In this document: in pieces, positions 27,125 through 37,801 of the stretch
Layout of the letters: each line of letters begins with the position of its first letter
How positions within the stretch are numbered: position 1 is the first letter of the stretch
Source of the DNA: Mycetohabitans endofungorum
GTDB taxonomy: Bacteria; Pseudomonadota; Gammaproteobacteria; Burkholderiales; Burkholderiaceae
DNA length: 64,000 nucleotides
NCBI RefSeq assembly: GCF_002927045.1
Contig: NZ_PRDW01000008.1
Coordinates: 1 to 64,000, forward strand
Direction of reading: 5' to 3'
Position numbers and translations under genes: made by a program
Notes under the pieces: model-generated
The model's database searches: none
Told to the model about the DNA's origin: nothing
Seen by the model: only the letters and a program-made list of their open reading frames with translations

Positions 27125-28315
27125 ATGGAATTCGAAATGCTGGAAACCGAAACCAACGGCACGATCATCAAGGTCGTCGGGGTCGGTGGCGCTGGCGGCA
27201 ATGCCGTCCAGCACATGATCAACCGCGGCGTGCAGGGCGTCGATTTCATCGTGATGAATACCGATGCTCAAGCGCTGAATCGGTCCAAGGCACCGTCCGT
27301 GATCCAACTGGGTAAGACCGGTTTGGGTGCCGGGGCGAAACCCGACATGGGGCACGCCGCCGCGGAGGAGGCTCGCGAGCGCATTGCCGATGCGCTGCGC
27401 GGTGCGCACATGGTGTTCATCACAGCGGGCATGGGCGGCGGCACCGGTACCGGTGCCGCGCCTGTGGTCGCGCAAATTGCCAAGGAGATGGGCATCCTAA
27501 CGGTAGGTGTCGTTAGCAAGCCGTTCGAGTTCGAGGGCGGCAAGCGCATGCGGATTGCCGAAGCGGGTTCGCAGGAACTCGAATCGCATGTCGACTCGCT
27601 GATCGTCGTGCTTAACGACAAGCTGTTCGACGTGATGGGCGACGACGCTGAGATGGATAAGTGCTTTCAGTGCGCGGACGACGTGTTGCATAACGCGGTG
27701 GCCGGCATTGCCGAGATCATCAATGTCGATGGCCTCGTGAACGTGGACTTCGAGGACGTCAAGACCGTGATGGGCGAGCAGGGCAAGGCGATGATGGGCA
27801 CCGCGACGGTGGCCGGCGTCGACCGCGCGCGGCTGGCGGCCGAACAAGCCGTGGCCAGCCCGCTGCTCGAGGGTGTGGACCTGTCTGGCGCGCGAGGCGT
27901 GCTGGTCAACATCACGTCGAGCCGCTCGCTGCGCCTGTCGGAAACCCGCGAGGTGATGAACACGATTAAGAGCTACGCGGCCGACGATGCGACGGTGATT
28001 TTCGGCGCGGTGTACGACGACGCGATGGGCGATGCGCTGCGGGTCACCGTGGTGGCGACGGGTCTTGGCCGCGTCACCAAGAAGCAGCAGGCGGCGCCGA
28101 TGACGCTGCTGCGCACCGGCACGGATAATCATCCGATCGCCGCGCAGCCGGTCAGCTATGCTGCCGCGCCGAGCGCGACCGACTATGGCGCGCTGGATAC
28201 GCCGGCGGTGTGGCGCAGCTCGCGGGAAACCGCCGCATCGCACGTGCAGGCATTGCAAGAAAAGGGCGTGGACACGTACGACATCCCGGCGTTCCTGCGC
28301 AAGCAAGCCGACTGA
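27125..28315 (+). CDS. ftsZ: Cell division protein FtsZ
   Basis: Tubulin-like GTPase forming the Z ring. The 396-residue protein has VVGVGGAGGNAVQHMI, the tubulin signature GGGTGTGAAPVVA, and the T7-loop NVDFEDVKTVM. It ends with the conserved tail peptide YDIPAFLRKQAD that binds FtsA and ZapD; zapD itself lies at 36300. The ATG at 27125 follows GGAGG. An ATG 15 nt upstream (27110) would overlap the ribosome site and is rejected. It is the last gene of the dcw cluster. Confidence 0.98.
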   Translation: MEFEMLETETNGTIIKVVGVGGAGGNAVQHMINRGVQGVDFIVMNTDAQALNRSKAPSVIQLGKTGLGAGAKPDMGHAAAEEARERIADALRGAHMVFITAGMGGGTGTGAAPVVAQIAKEMGILTVGVVSKPFEFEGGKRMRIAEAGSQELESHVDSLIVVLNDKLFDVMGDDAEMDKCFQCADDVLHNAVAGIAEIINVDGLVNVDFEDVKTVMGEQGKAMMGTATVAGVDRARLAAEQAVASPLLEGVDLSGARGVLVNITSSRSLRLSETREVMNTIKSYAADDATVIFGAVYDDAMGDALRVTVVATGLGRVTKKQQAAPMTLLRTGTDNHPIAAQPVSYAAAPSATDYGALDTPAVWRSSRETAASHVQALQEKGVDTYDIPAFLRKQAD

Positions 28316-28810
28316 TCAGCGCGCCCGACGCAGGCGTCACAGCGACGCGGACCGCGCTGGCTGGACACGCAAGCTCGGCATCTCGCAAGATGCTCGCCCG
28401 CTTGCTGCCCGCTGAAGAAACAGCGGATGCGACGTTGCGCTCCGGTGGCATGATAGACGCCGGTCGCGACCGGCGGCGCTTGGCCAACGAAGAGGTGCAA
28501 ACGCAGCAGTGATAGCACGCCCCGGGCAGGGCGTGTGGTTCACCGACGGCGCAGATCTGGCGCGATAGCCGCTGCTGTTGCGTGCTGGCAACGCGTGCGC
28601 GAGCGTTTTTCGCCCTGCTGTTACACGGCCCGGTGCCTGGGAACCGCCTCCTTCCAGGTATCGGGCCGCTTTGTTATCCATTCAACACGGAAACCGTAAC
28701 AACGGGAAACAGTTTCATACAGGTTGATAAAAGCGGGAATTTCTCAAGTCGAGTATACTAACGGCTATGGATTTAAGATCTAAGATTAAAATAAACTATT
28801 AAGAGTCAAG
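28316..28810. other. Non-coding region between ftsZ and lpxC
   Basis: These 495 bp hold no convincing gene. Two hairpins are visible: CACGCCC/GGGCGTG at 28516-28535, and a longer one at 28627-28667. The last 100 bp become AT-rich and contain TATACT (28754-28759), a likely -10 for lpxC about 52 bp before its start. The TTGATA at 28724 is 24 bp away, too far for a normal -35. Confidence 0.5.
28627..28667 (+). terminator. Long 14-bp hairpin, possible dcw operon terminator
   Basis: GGCCCGGTGCCTGG (28627-28640) pairs with CCAGGTATCGGGCC (28654-28667) over 14 bp, allowing two G-U pairs, with a 13-nt loop. It is followed by GCTTTGTT rather than a clean T run. It lies about 310 bp after ftsZ, so it may end dcw read-through or act as an RNA-stability element ahead of lpxC. 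Confidence 0.5.
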
Positions 28811-29731
28811 ATGATGTTGAAGCAGCGGACCATCAAATCGATTGTGAAGACGGTTGGCATCGGCCTGCACTCCGGGCGCAAGGTCGAGTTGACGCTGCGT
28901 CCGGCTGCTGCCAATACCGGAATCGTGTTCTGTCGCACCGACTTGGCCGTGCCGGTCGACATTCCGGCCAGCGCGATGTCGATTGGCGACACGCGCCTTG
29001 CGTCGGTGCTGGAAAAGGACGGCGCGAAGGTATCGACCGTTGAGCACCTGATGTCGGCCTGCGCGGGGCTCGGGATCGATAACCTGTATGTCGACGTGAC
29101 GGCCGAGGAAATCCCGATCATGGACGGTAGCGCAGCGTCGTTCGTGTTCCTGCTCCAGTCGGCCGGGATCGACGAGCAGGCTGCCGCCAAGCAGTTCATC
29201 AAGGTCACGCGGCCGGTCGAGGTGCGTGATGGGGACAAGTTTGCCCGGCTGGAGCCGTACTTCGGTTTCAAGCTAAAGTTCACGATCGACTTCCGCCACC
29301 CAGCGGTGGACAAGACCGGCCAGGAACTAGAAGTCGATTTCGCCGACACATCCTATGTGCGCGCGATCGCGCGGGCTCGTACATTCGGCTTCGCACACGA
29401 AGTCGAAATGATGCGCGAGTTGGGTCTGGCGCGAGGCGGCAGCATGGACAACGCGATCGTGCTGGACGAATACCGCGTGCTGAACAACGATGGCTTGCGT
29501 TATGACGACGAGTTCGTCAAGCATAAGATGCTAGACGCGATCGGCGACCTGTACGTGGTCGGCCACCCGTTGCTGGCATCGTACACCGCGTACAAGTCCG
29601 GTCACGGCTTGAACAATGCGCTACTGCGCGAATTGCTCGCCCACGAGGACGCGTACGAGGTCGTCACGTTTGCCGACCAGAAAGCGGCGCCGCGCGGCTT
29701 TGCCTACGATCCGCAGGCGGTGTACGCGTGA
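28811..29731 (+). CDS. lpxC: UDP-3-O-acyl-N-acetylglucosamine deacetylase (LpxC)
   Basis: Zinc amidase that commits UDP-acyl-GlcNAc to lipid A synthesis. The 306-residue protein has the Zn ligand His79 in [37 protein letters not shown] and the second ligand group in [15 protein letters not shown] (His and Asp), plus the catalytic-region [13 protein letters not shown]. Two adjacent ATGs (28811, 28814) are possible starts. It has its own promoter region and is convergent with the DUF721 gene only 7 bp away. Confidence 0.97.
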   Translation: MMLKQRTIKSIVKTVGIGLHSGRKVELTLRPAAANTGIVFCRTDLAVPVDIPASAMSIGDTRLASVLEKDGAKVSTVEHLMSACAGLGIDNLYVDVTAEEIPIMDGSAASFVFLLQSAGIDEQAAAKQFIKVTRPVEVRDGDKFARLEPYFGFKLKFTIDFRHPAVDKTGQELEVDFADTSYVRAIARARTFGFAHEVEMMRELGLARGGSMDNAIVLDEYRVLNNDGLRYDDEFVKHKMLDAIGDLYVVGHPLLASYTAYKSGHGLNNALLRELLAHEDAYEVVTFADQKAAPRGFAYDPQAVYA

Positions 29732-29738
29732 AGTCTCG

Positions 29739-30218
29739 CTAGGCGCGGCGGCGGCCCGTATGCCGCTGCGCCATGCGGGCGACGGCTTGCTGCAGCGGCG
29801 AAGGCTCCAATGCGTCGGCCAATTCGCGAAGACAATCGGCGCCGGCTGCTGAAACCCGGGCTTGCTTGATCTGTGCAGCAGCGGCCGGCGCCTGCGGGCG
29901 CACGCGGATCTTGATTGCCCGCAGTGCGAAACCGCGCTGCTGTAGTTCAGCCAGCACGGTGGGCTCCAGATGACGCAACCGGGCGGCCAACGCATTGTGG
30001 GCTGCAAAAAGGGTCAGTGCCTGATCCTTAATCGGACCGGCGTGCACATGACTGGCCAGATAACCGGGCAGCACGGCTTGCAGCGCCGCTTCCAGCGCCG
30101 CTACCTGTCGTACGCCGGCTTGCAGCGCGGCCAACTCGGCGCTAGACGACATCAACTCGGTGAGCGGCCGGGGCGTGAACGGCTTGCGCGGCAACGGGTA
30201 GGGCGAATAGCGGTTCAT
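29739..30218 (-). CDS. DUF721 (DciA-like) protein
   Basis: A 159-residue basic protein, MNRYSPYPLPRKPFTPRPLTEL onward. DUF721 features are present: the segment from VLPGYLASHVHAG to KDQALTLFAAHNALAARLRHL and LRAIKIRVRPQ resembles the KH-like fold of DciA, which loads the replicative helicase in bacteria without DnaC. In Burkholderia a DUF721 gene regularly sits between lpxC and secA, as here. Sequence divergence makes true DciA function an inference. Confidence 0.75.
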   Translation of the reverse strand: MNRYSPYPLPRKPFTPRPLTELMSSSAELAALQAGVRQVAALEAALQAVLPGYLASHVHAGPIKDQALTLFAAHNALAARLRHLEPTVLAELQQRGFALRAIKIRVRPQAPAAAAQIKQARVSAAGADCLRELADALEPSPLQQAVARMAQRHTGRRRA

Positions 30219-30503
30219 GGCATTCGTGCAGAGGACTTGCGGCTCGCGGCCGGCCGTCGGGGGATCGACGTATTACACCATTGTAGCCGCTGGTGGCCGG
30301 CTTCGACGATATCGCGCCGCTGGCTGGCCGCACGGGTTGACAACCGCGCGCGAGCGCGCGTTGAGGCAGGCAGTACACAGTCGGCATGATAAAATCGCGC
30401 CTTTGAATCCAACTGGACACAGCCGTCGAACCGCCGTTCGCCAACGGGTCGTGCGAGAGTCGCGCCGATCTGGCGTCGCGTGTCGACTCGAGATCCCGAT
30501 CCG

Positions 30504-33344
30504 ATGACCACCGGTTTTCTGCAAAAGATTTTTGGCAGTCGCAACCAGCGGCTGATCAAACAGTATCAAAAGACTGTCGCGACGATCAATGCGCTGGAGG
30601 CGCAGATCGAAAAGCTGACGGACGAGCAATTGCGCGCGAAAACCGACGAATTCAGGCAGCGCGTGGCGGCCGGGGAGTCGCTCGACAGGCTGCTGCCGGA
30701 GGCATTCGCGGTGTGTCGGGAGGCGAGCCGCCGCGTGCTGAAGATGCGGCACTTCGACGTACAGCTGATCGGTGGCATGGCGCTGCACTACGGCAAGATT
30801 GCCGAAATGCGCACCGGCGAGGGTAAGACGCTGGTGGCTACGCTGGCGGCGTACCTGAACGCGCTGTCGGGGCGCGGCGTGCATGTGGTGACGGTCAACG
30901 ACTATCTCGCGCAGCGCGATGCGGAATGGATGGGCCGGCTCTACAATTTCCTCGGCCTGTCCGTCGGCATTAACCTGTCGCAGATGGAGCACAGCCAGAA
31001 GCAGCAAGCTTACGCGTCGGACATCACGTATGGTACGAACAACGAATTCGGCTTTGACTACCTGCGCGACAACATGGTCTACGAGACCGATGCGCGCGTG
31101 CAGCGCGGGCTGAATTTCGCGATCGTCGATGAGGTTGACTCGATTCTGATCGACGAGGCACGCACGCCGCTGATTATCTCGGGGCAGGCCGAGGACCACA
31201 CCGAGTTGTATGTGCGGATGAATGCGTTGCCGCCGTTGCTGGAGCGCCAAATTGGCGAGGAAAAGGCCGATGGTAGCGGCGTCGAGAAGCCGGGCGATTA
31301 CACGCTGGACGAGAAGGCGCGCTCGGTATTCCTGACTGAATCGGGTCACGAGAAGGCCGAGCGGCTGCTAGCCGAATGGGGCCTCATCGGCGAGGGCGAG
31401 AGTCTCTATGCACCGCAGAACATCACGCTGATGCATCACGTGTATGCGGCGCTGCGCGCGCATACACTGTTCTTCCGCGATCAGCACTATGTCGTGCAGA
31501 ACGGCGAGGTGATCATCGTCGATGAGTTCACCGGACGCCTGATGCCGGGTCGGCGCTGGTCAGACGGCCTGCACCAGGCTGTCGAGGCGAAGGAGCATGT
31601 GAAGATCCAGGCGGAGAACCAGACGCTGGCGTCGATCACGTTCCAGAATTACTTCCGGATGTACGCCAAGCTAGCCGGCATGACCGGCACGGCGGACACC
31701 GAGGCGTACGAGTTCAACGAGATCTATGGACTCGAGACCGTCGTGGTCCCGACCAACCGGCCGTCCAGGCGCACGGATCGTCAGGACCAGATCTACAAGA
31801 CCGCGAAGGAGCGCTATGACGCGGTGATCCGCGATATCCGCGACTGTTACGAGCGCGCACAGCCGGTGCTGGTCGGTACCACGTCGATCGAGAATTCCGA
31901 GCTGCTGTCGCATTTGCTCAAGCAGGCCGGGCTGCCGCATGAGGTACTCAACGCGAAGCAGCACGCGCGGGAGGCGGCGATTGTCGCCGAGGCCGGCCGT
32001 CCGAAGCGCATCACGATCGCGACCAACATGGCGGGCCGCGGCACCGACATCGTGCTCGGCGGCAACCCGGACAAGCAGGCGTCGCTGATCGAAGTCGATG
32101 CGTCGATCAGCGACGACGAGAAGCGACGTCGGATCCAGCAGATCCACGACGAATGGCAAACGCTGCATGAGCAGGTCAAGGCGGCCGGTGGACTGCACAT
32201 CATCGGCACCGAGCGGCACGAGTCCCGCCGGATCGACAACCAGTTGCGCGGGCGGGCGGGCCGCCAGGGCGATCCCGGTTCATCGCGCTTCTACCTGTCG
32301 CTCGAGGACCCATTGCTGCGCATCTTCGCCGGCGACCGCGTGCGCGCGATCATGGACCGGCTGAAGATGCCGGAAGGCGAGGCGATCGAGGCCGGCATCG
32401 TGACGCGCTCGATCGAATCGGCGCAACGCAAGGTCGAGGCCCGTAACTTCGATATCCGCAAGCAATTGCTCGAGTATGACGACGTCGCCAATGACCAGCG
32501 CAAGGTGATCTACCAGCAGCGCAACGAGTTGTTGGAGGCGCAGGATATCCACGAGACGATCGGCGCGATGCGGCATGGCGTGCTCACTGAGGTGGTGCGC
32601 ACCTATGTGCCGGCCGGCAGCATCGAGGAGCAGTGGGATGTGCCGGCGCTCGAGGAAGCGTTGCGCAACGAGTGGCAGCTTGATCTCGCGTTGCAAGAGA
32701 TGGTGAACGAGGCGGACACGATCGAAGCCGACGAGGTGCTCGACGCGGTGATCGCGGCGGGTGACGAAGCGTACGAGGCCAAAGTCGCGCAGGTCGGCCG
32801 CGACGCGTTCAGCGGCTTCGAGCGCTCGGCGATGCTGCAGACGCTGGACTCGCGTTGGCGCGAGCACCTGGCCGCGCTCGAGCATTTGCGCCAGGGCATT
32901 CACCTGCGCGGCTATGCGCAGAAAAATCCAAAGCAGGAATACAAGCGCGAGGCATTCGAGCTGTTTGCCGCGATGCTGGACGCGGTCAAGCACGAGGTCA
33001 CGCGCATTGTGATGAACGTGCAGATCCAGACACCGGAGCAACTCGAGGCGGCGGCCGAGCAATACGAAGAGCAGGCGGGCTATTTGGCGAACGTTGAGTT
33101 TCGACACGCCGACTTTGCACAGGCCGCCGATGGCGGTGTCGAGGGCGCGTTTGCCGATGCGCCGTCGCGCGTGTCGCCGGCGGCGCTCGCAACCCATGCG
33201 ACCTCCGAACTGTCACCGGACTTCACCGCCGGCCAGTCGTCGGTGGCCGTGCGCGACAACCTGTACCCGAAGGTCGGCCGCAACGATCCGTGCCCGTGCG
33301 GCAGCGGCAAGAAGTACAAGCAGTGCCACGGTCGGCTCGCGTGA
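30504..33344 (+). CDS. secA: Preprotein translocase ATPase SecA
   Basis: Motor that drives preproteins through SecYEG. The 946-residue protein has DEAD motor 1 with Walker [12 protein letters not shown] (from about residue 102), [29 protein letters not shown], the preprotein-binding domain, motor 2 with [13 protein letters not shown] and [14 protein letters not shown], the scaffold/wing, and the C-terminal zinc site [16 protein letters not shown] that binds SecB. The ATG at 30504 gives the conserved [16 protein letters not shown] start; a GTG 24 nt upstream is unlikely. TAAAAT at 30390-30395 may be its -10. A strong terminator follows. Confidence 0.98.
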   Translation: MTTGFLQKIFGSRNQRLIKQYQKTVATINALEAQIEKLTDEQLRAKTDEFRQRVAAGESLDRLLPEAFAVCREASRRVLKMRHFDVQLIGGMALHYGKIAEMRTGEGKTLVATLAAYLNALSGRGVHVVTVNDYLAQRDAEWMGRLYNFLGLSVGINLSQMEHSQKQQAYASDITYGTNNEFGFDYLRDNMVYETDARVQRGLNFAIVDEVDSILIDEARTPLIISGQAEDHTELYVRMNALPPLLERQIGEEKADGSGVEKPGDYTLDEKARSVFLTESGHEKAERLLAEWGLIGEGESLYAPQNITLMHHVYAALRAHTLFFRDQHYVVQNGEVIIVDEFTGRLMPGRRWSDGLHQAVEAKEHVKIQAENQTLASITFQNYFRMYAKLAGMTGTADTEAYEFNEIYGLETVVVPTNRPSRRTDRQDQIYKTAKERYDAVIRDIRDCYERAQPVLVGTTSIENSELLSHLLKQAGLPHEVLNAKQHAREAAIVAEAGRPKRITIATNMAGRGTDIVLGGNPDKQASLIEVDASISDDEKRRRIQQIHDEWQTLHEQVKAAGGLHIIGTERHESRRIDNQLRGRAGRQGDPGSSRFYLSLEDPLLRIFAGDRVRAIMDRLKMPEGEAIEAGIVTRSIESAQRKVEARNFDIRKQLLEYDDVANDQRKVIYQQRNELLEAQDIHETIGAMRHGVLTEVVRTYVPAGSIEEQWDVPALEEALRNEWQLDLALQEMVNEADTIEADEVLDAVIAAGDEAYEAKVAQVGRDAFSGFERSAMLQTLDSRWREHLAALEHLRQGIHLRGYAQKNPKQEYKREAFELFAAMLDAVKHEVTRIVMNVQIQTPEQLEAAAEQYEEQAGYLANVEFRHADFAQAADGGVEGAFADAPSRVSPAALATHATSELSPDFTAGQSSVAVRDNLYPKVGRNDPCPCGSGKKYKQCHGRLA

Positions 33345-33382
33345 TGTGCTCCGCCGGCGGGGTGGCCCCGTTCCTGTCCGAT

Positions 33383-33412
33383 GCCGCCCGCCGCGCCCGC
33401 GGGCGGCTTTTT
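33383..33412 (+). terminator. Intrinsic terminator of secA
   Basis: GCCGCCCGC, a 7-nt loop, and GCGGGCGGC form a perfect 9-bp GC stem followed by TTTTT, 38 bp after the secA stop and 21 bp before argJ. It separates secA from the argJ unit. Confidence 0.92.
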
Positions 33413-33433
33413 CTCTGACCAGCGCTTGCAATC

Positions 33434-34675
33434 ATGGCCGTCAATTTCCCCTCGATCGATCCCGCTTCGCTTCATCCCGTGCCCGGCGTCACGCTCGGCT
33501 GGGCCGAAGCCAATCTGCGCAAACCGAATCGCAAGGATGTACTGGTGATCGCCGTCGATGACGGCGCAACGGTGTCCGGCGTGTTTACCATGAACCGCTT
33601 TTGCGCCGCGCCGGTCACCGTGTGTCGTGAACATCTCGCGTTGGCGCGTGACGGCGCCGCGCCGATTCGGGCGCTGCTCGTCAATACCGGCAATGCGAAC
33701 GCCGGGACCGGCGAGTTGGGTTTGGCGCATGCCCGTGACAGTTGTGCGGAATTGGCGCGGCTGCTGCGCATCGACGCGCAGCAGGTGCTGCCGTTCTCCA
33801 CCGGTGTGATCCTTGAGCCGCTACCGATTGAGCGGCTCAAGGCGGGATTGCCGCAAGCCGTTGCGCAACTCGCGCCGGCGCACTGGTACGAAGCCGCGCA
33901 GGCGATCATGACGACCGATACGCTGCCCAAGGCCGCCTCGCGGCAGCTCGACATCGACGGCCATACGGTCACGCTGACCGGGATCAGCAAGGGCGCCGGG
34001 ATGATTAAGCCGAACATGGCCACGATGCTAGGGTTCGTGGCGACCGACGCGGCGATCACCCAGCCCGTGTTGGACGCACTGGTCAAGGACGTGGCTGACC
34101 AATCGTTCAACTGCATCACCGTGGATGGCGATACGTCGACGAATGACTCGTTCATTGTCGTGGCGTCCGCCCGCTCGACGCTGCCGACGATCACGTCCAC
34201 GCAAAGTGCCGCATACCGCGCGTTGCGCGACGCGTTGATGCAGCTCGCGCAGACCCTTGCGCAGTTGATTGTGCGCGACGGCGAAGGGGCGACGAAATTC
34301 ATGACGGTGCGCGTTGAGGCGGGCCGCAGTGTCGACGAGTGCAGGCAGGTGGCCTATGCGATCGGCCACTCGCCGCTGGTCAAGACTGCTTTCTATGCAT
34401 CCGACCCAAACCTGGGCCGGATCCTGGCGGCGATCGGCTACGCTGGCATTGCTGACCTGGATGTGAACCGGATCGAGCTGTACTTGGACGACGTGCTGGT
34501 GGCCAAGGCTGGCGGCCGCCATCCCGACTATCGCGAGGAGGATGGCCAGCGCGTGATGAAGCAAAGCGAAATCACGATTCGCGTGTGTTTGGCGCGCGGC
34601 GATGCCCAGGCGACCCTCTGGACCTGCGACCTGTCGCACGACTACGTGTCCATCAACGCCGATTACCGCTCCTGA
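33434..34675 (+). CDS. argJ: Bifunctional glutamate N-acetyltransferase/amino-acid acetyltransferase
   Basis: Ornithine acetyltransferase of the cyclic arginine pathway; it transfers acetyl from N-acetylornithine to glutamate. The 413-residue precursor is self-cleaved before a Thr into alpha and beta chains. The cleavage site is visible as [10 protein letters not shown] with Thr197. [30 protein letters not shown] and the C-terminal [19 protein letters not shown] fit the family. It begins right after the secA terminator and has no cognate arg genes beside it here. Confidence 0.96.
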   Translation: MAVNFPSIDPASLHPVPGVTLGWAEANLRKPNRKDVLVIAVDDGATVSGVFTMNRFCAAPVTVCREHLALARDGAAPIRALLVNTGNANAGTGELGLAHARDSCAELARLLRIDAQQVLPFSTGVILEPLPIERLKAGLPQAVAQLAPAHWYEAAQAIMTTDTLPKAASRQLDIDGHTVTLTGISKGAGMIKPNMATMLGFVATDAAITQPVLDALVKDVADQSFNCITVDGDTSTNDSFIVVASARSTLPTITSTQSAAYRALRDALMQLAQTLAQLIVRDGEGATKFMTVRVEAGRSVDECRQVAYAIGHSPLVKTAFYASDPNLGRILAAIGYAGIADLDVNRIELYLDDVLVAKAGGRHPDYREEDGQRVMKQSEITIRVCLARGDAQATLWTCDLSHDYVSINADYRS

Positions 34676-34718
34676 CCCACACTGCGGGACATGACCGTAC
34701 CGCTGGAGATCGATTGCG

Positions 34719-35591
34719 ATGGACAAGCTTGAACAATTCCTGACGCGCGCCGAGGCGCTGCTCGAACGCCTAGAGGCCGTGTTGCCGCCGGCCGCGCCGG
34801 CCACCGACTGGGATGCGGCCATTGCGTTCCGATGGCGCTCGCGGCAGGGGCGGGGGTTTTTGCAGCCGGTCGCCCATCCGCCGACGATCCAGTTGTCCGA
34901 CTTGCAGAACATTGACCGGCAAAAGGCACTGATCGAGCAGAACACCCGTCAGTTCGTGCGGCGCTTGCCGGCGAACAACGTGCTACTGACGGGCGCGCGC
35001 GGCACCGGCAAGTCGTCGCTGGTCAAGGCCTGCCTGAACCAGTTCGCGCCCGAAGGCCTGCGTCTGATCGAAGTTGACAAGGACGAGCTGCACGATCTGG
35101 GCGACATCGTCGAGCAGATCGCCTCGCGCCCTGAGCGGTTCGTTGTGTTTTGCGATGACCTGTCGTTCGAGGAAGGCGAATCTGGCTACAAGGCGCTGAA
35201 GGTGGCTCTGGACGGCTCGATTGCGGCTCAGTCCGACAACGTGCTGATCTACGCGACGTCGAATCGTCGTCATTTGCTGCCCGAGTACATGCGCGACAAT
35301 GAGACCTACCGGCACGCGGCGGATGGCGAGATCCATCCGGGCGAAGTGGTCGAGGAGAAGATCTCGCTGTCCGAGCGCTTCGGGCTGTGGGTCAGCTTCT
35401 ATCCGTTCAAGCAGGATGACTATCTGGCGATCGTCGCGCATTGGCTCAGGCATTTTGCGTGCAGTGACGCTGAGATCGATGCCGCGCGGGGCGACGCGCT
35501 GGTCTGGGCGCTGGAACGCGGCTCGCGTTCGGGCCGGGTTGCGTGGCAGTTTGCCCGGGACTGGTCCGGCCGGCGGCAGAAGGCACAATGA
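34719..35591 (+). CDS. DUF815 family AAA ATPase
   Basis: A 290-residue P-loop protein with Walker A GARGTGKSSL (from residue 92), Walker B-like VVFCDDLSFE, and the sensor segment LIYATSNRRHLLPEYM characteristic of DUF815. In other Burkholderia this gene also sits between argJ and a MutT-type NUDIX gene. The family's biochemical role is not established. Its stop overlaps the NUDIX start by 4 bp (ATGA), implying co-translation. Confidence 0.88.
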   Translation: MDKLEQFLTRAEALLERLEAVLPPAAPATDWDAAIAFRWRSRQGRGFLQPVAHPPTIQLSDLQNIDRQKALIEQNTRQFVRRLPANNVLLTGARGTGKSSLVKACLNQFAPEGLRLIEVDKDELHDLGDIVEQIASRPERFVVFCDDLSFEEGESGYKALKVALDGSIAAQSDNVLIYATSNRRHLLPEYMRDNETYRHAADGEIHPGEVVEEKISLSERFGLWVSFYPFKQDDYLAIVAHWLRHFACSDAEIDAARGDALVWALERGSRSGRVAWQFARDWSGRRQKAQ

Positions 35592-36070
35592 CCGCGGGGC
35601 GCCCGACCATGACGCCGGATACGGTCGCGCGGCACGACGTGTCGCAGGCGCACGCCGCCACGCATACTGCTGATGGGCGCCGGATCACCGAAGTGGCCGT
35701 CGGCGTGATGCTGCACGAGGATGGGCGTTTCCTGCTTGCGCAGCGGCCCGCCGGCAAGCCGTACGAGGGCTACTGGGAATTTCCGGGCGGCAAGCTGGAG
35801 CCGGGCGAAAGCGTCGAGGACGCATTGGCGCGCGAGTTGCATGAGGAACTCGGCGTGACGATTGCCGACTGCGTGCGCTGGCGGGTCCTCGAACATGACT
35901 ACCCGCACGCTTACGTGCGGTTGTTCTTCTGCAAGGTGACTCGCTGGAGCGGTGAGCCGAGCGGTCGAGAAGGGCAGGCGTTTGTCTGGCAGGTGCCACC
36001 GGTTCAGGTTGCGCCGCTGCTGCCGGCGGCGTTGCCGGTGATCGACTGGCTCAGCGCTGAACGGGGTTGA
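35588..36070 (+). CDS. MutT-type NUDIX hydrolase
   Basis: A 160-residue NUDIX enzyme, probably 8-oxo-dGTP diphosphatase. The NUDIX box reads GGKLEPGESVEDALARELHE followed by ELG, preceded by RPAGKPYEGYWEFPGG, very like MutT. The first 30 or so residues are an extension before VAVGVMLHEDGRFLLAQRP. It overlaps the upstream DUF815 gene by 4 bp and converges with yacG. Confidence 0.88.
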   Translation: MTAGRPTMTPDTVARHDVSQAHAATHTADGRRITEVAVGVMLHEDGRFLLAQRPAGKPYEGYWEFPGGKLEPGESVEDALARELHEELGVTIADCVRWRVLEHDYPHAYVRLFFCKVTRWSGEPSGREGQAFVWQVPPVQVAPLLPAALPVIDWLSAERG

Positions 36071-36073
36071 ACC

Positions 36074-36274
36074 TCAGTTGAGCCCGCCCAGTTTCTGCGG
36101 GTCGCCATGCGCCTCGTCGGTCGGGCGGTCATCGCCGCCGATCGTGTATTTCCCGGTTGCCCACGCGCCGAGATCGATTTGCTTGCAGCGCGCGGAACAA
36201 AAAGGACGGAACCGGCTTTCTGGCTTCCATTCGACCTTTTTGCCGCAAGTCGGGCAGTTAACGACGGTCGTCAT
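36074..36274 (-). CDS. yacG: DNA gyrase inhibitor YacG
   Basis: A 66-residue zinc protein with four Cys ligands in [10 protein letters not shown] and [19 protein letters not shown]. YacG binds GyrB and inhibits gyrase in E. coli. It is the last gene of a minus-strand block, 25 bp after zapD, an arrangement (coaE-zapD-yacG) conserved in proteobacteria. Confidence 0.93.
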   Translation of the reverse strand: MTTVVNCPTCGKKVEWKPESRFRPFCSARCKQIDLGAWATGKYTIGGDDRPTDEAHGDPQKLGGLN

Positions 36275-36299
36275 ATCGGTAAAAGTTTGATTATTCGGC

Positions 36300-37055
36300 T
36301 TACAGGCTGCACAGCGTCAGTTGGAATGGCACGTCGACGTCGATAGTGCGCGGCCGCATGTCACCATCCTGCGCGGTGAAGCGCACCCACAACATATACT
36401 TGTTGGCGCTGGCCTCGGGAATGACCCGCAGGTCCGGCGCCACACGCACTTGCATCAATTGATAGGTCCGCCCCGACAACATTTGCTGATAGCTGCCCTG
36501 CATCGCCATGACCTTTGCGGCCTGCCCCGATTCGCGAGCAAGACGCAATACAATCGCTGCCGCGTCGCGTAGCGGCACCAATGGCATTGCCCATTTCACG
36601 ATATCCGCGCGGCGCTGCTGCGCAGTGCAGCGCTGCCATGCGTAATACGATGGCAGATCGAAGCGGCAAGTTCCGCCGGGAATGATGGCCCGGCTGCGGA
36701 TGCTGGCCAGCCATTCATTGTCGGCCAGATGCTGCCCCGTTTTTCCTTGCATCTGTGCAAGGCCGGCCAGCGTTTGCTCGATTTCCGCGAGGACTGTCTC
36801 GAGCGTGTTCTGTTCGATCCCGGGACTGCCGCGAAAGGATGCCAAGGCCTGGCGTTGGCGATCGAGCTCCTTCATCAGATCCGACTTCAAGTCGCTGCGG
36901 CTTGTTACTTCAGCGATCTCGAACAGTGTGGTCAGGGCGACGTGGTGTTCTCTCGGGTCTTCTTGCGCCAGGAAGAACGTAAAGCGGTCGAACAGATCTT
37001 CGAGGCGCAACAGCGTTCGAATGCGCTCATTGAACGGATACTCGTAGAGAATCAA
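36300..37055 (-). CDS. zapD: Cell division protein ZapD
   Basis: Cytosolic Z-ring-associated protein that cross-links FtsZ filaments by binding the FtsZ tail. The 251-residue protein starts [20 protein letters not shown], the conserved ZapD N-terminus, and ends [14 protein letters not shown]. The family start is encoded here by TTG (37053-37055), with AAAGG about 10 nt upstream, so a TTG start is favoured. It lies between coaE and yacG. Confidence 0.94.
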   Translation of the reverse strand: MILYEYPFNERIRTLLRLEDLFDRFTFFLAQEDPREHHVALTTLFEIAEVTSRSDLKSDLMKELDRQRQALASFRGSPGIEQNTLETVLAEIEQTLAGLAQMQGKTGQHLADNEWLASIRSRAIIPGGTCRFDLPSYYAWQRCTAQQRRADIVKWAMPLVPLRDAAAIVLRLARESGQAAKVMAMQGSYQQMLSGRTYQLMQVRVAPDLRVIPEASANKYMLWVRFTAQDGDMRPRTIDVDVPFQLTLCSL

Positions 37056-37184
37056 GCGTAGGTGCCTTTCACTTTGGAAATGCCGGACAGGGGCGGCAAT
37101 TTGCGCCCATTCTAATGCGCTCGAATCCCCCTAGCAATCGCTACGAAAGTCGTGCTGCATCGCATACCATCGGCGCACGCCGAT

Positions 37185-37799
37185 TCACGACGGCGCACTA
37201 TCGCTCGCTAAGGACAAATAGCGCTGATGCAGCAATGCAATTTCCGGCAGGAGCGGCTCGATGGTGCCCGCCTCATTGACGAGGATGTCGTCTGCGGCCG
37301 CGAGCCGTGTCTGCCGCGTGGTCTGACGTGCCATGATGGCTTGCACCTGTTTGCGCGTGAAGCCATTGCGCCGCATGACGCGCTCAACCTGCGTCTGCAC
37401 CGCACAATCCACTACCAGCACGCGATCGACACGTTCGCGCCAATGGCCCGCCTCAACTAACAACGGCACGACACAGATCACGTATGGGCCACTCGCCGCT
37501 TGCATTTCGCGGTCCGTCTCGATGCGGATCAGCGGGTGCACGATCGCTTCGAGCCGTTGCTTCGCTTGCGCGTTGCTGAACACCAACTCGCGCATCCGCG
37601 CGCGGTCTAGTGCGCCTTCCGCCGTGATGAAGGTGGCACCGAACTGCGCCCGGATGCCGGGTATTGCCGCGCCGCCGGGCGCGGTGACGCGATGCGCGAT
37701 GAGATCGGTGTCCACGATCGGCACGCCATAGGCGGCGAAAGCATTGGCGACCGTTGTTTTGCCACTGCCGATCCCGCCCGTGAGTCCAACTTTGAACAT
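37185..37799 (-). CDS. coaE: Dephospho-CoA kinase
   Basis: Last step of coenzyme A synthesis, phosphorylating the ribose 3'-OH of dephospho-CoA. The 204-residue protein from the ATG at 37799 starts [21 protein letters not shown], with the P-loop at residues 8-15. [14 protein letters not shown], the [20 protein letters not shown] lid and base-binding regions follow. The frame is open upstream inside pilD, but the internal ATG is the family start. It begins 2 bp after the pilD stop. Confidence 0.95.
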   Translation of the reverse strand: MFKVGLTGGIGSGKTTVANAFAAYGVPIVDTDLIAHRVTAPGGAAIPGIRAQFGATFITAEGALDRARMRELVFSNAQAKQRLEAIVHPLIRIETDREMQAASGPYVICVVPLLVEAGHWRERVDRVLVVDCAVQTQVERVMRRNGFTRKQVQAIMARQTTRQTRLAAADDILVNEAGTIEPLLPEIALLHQRYLSLASDSAPS

Positions 37800-37801
37800 C
37801 G

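Noticed and set aside
28158-28512. Frames in the ftsZ-lpxC spacer
   Set aside because: No ribosome site or family features; they overlap the end of ftsZ out of frame.
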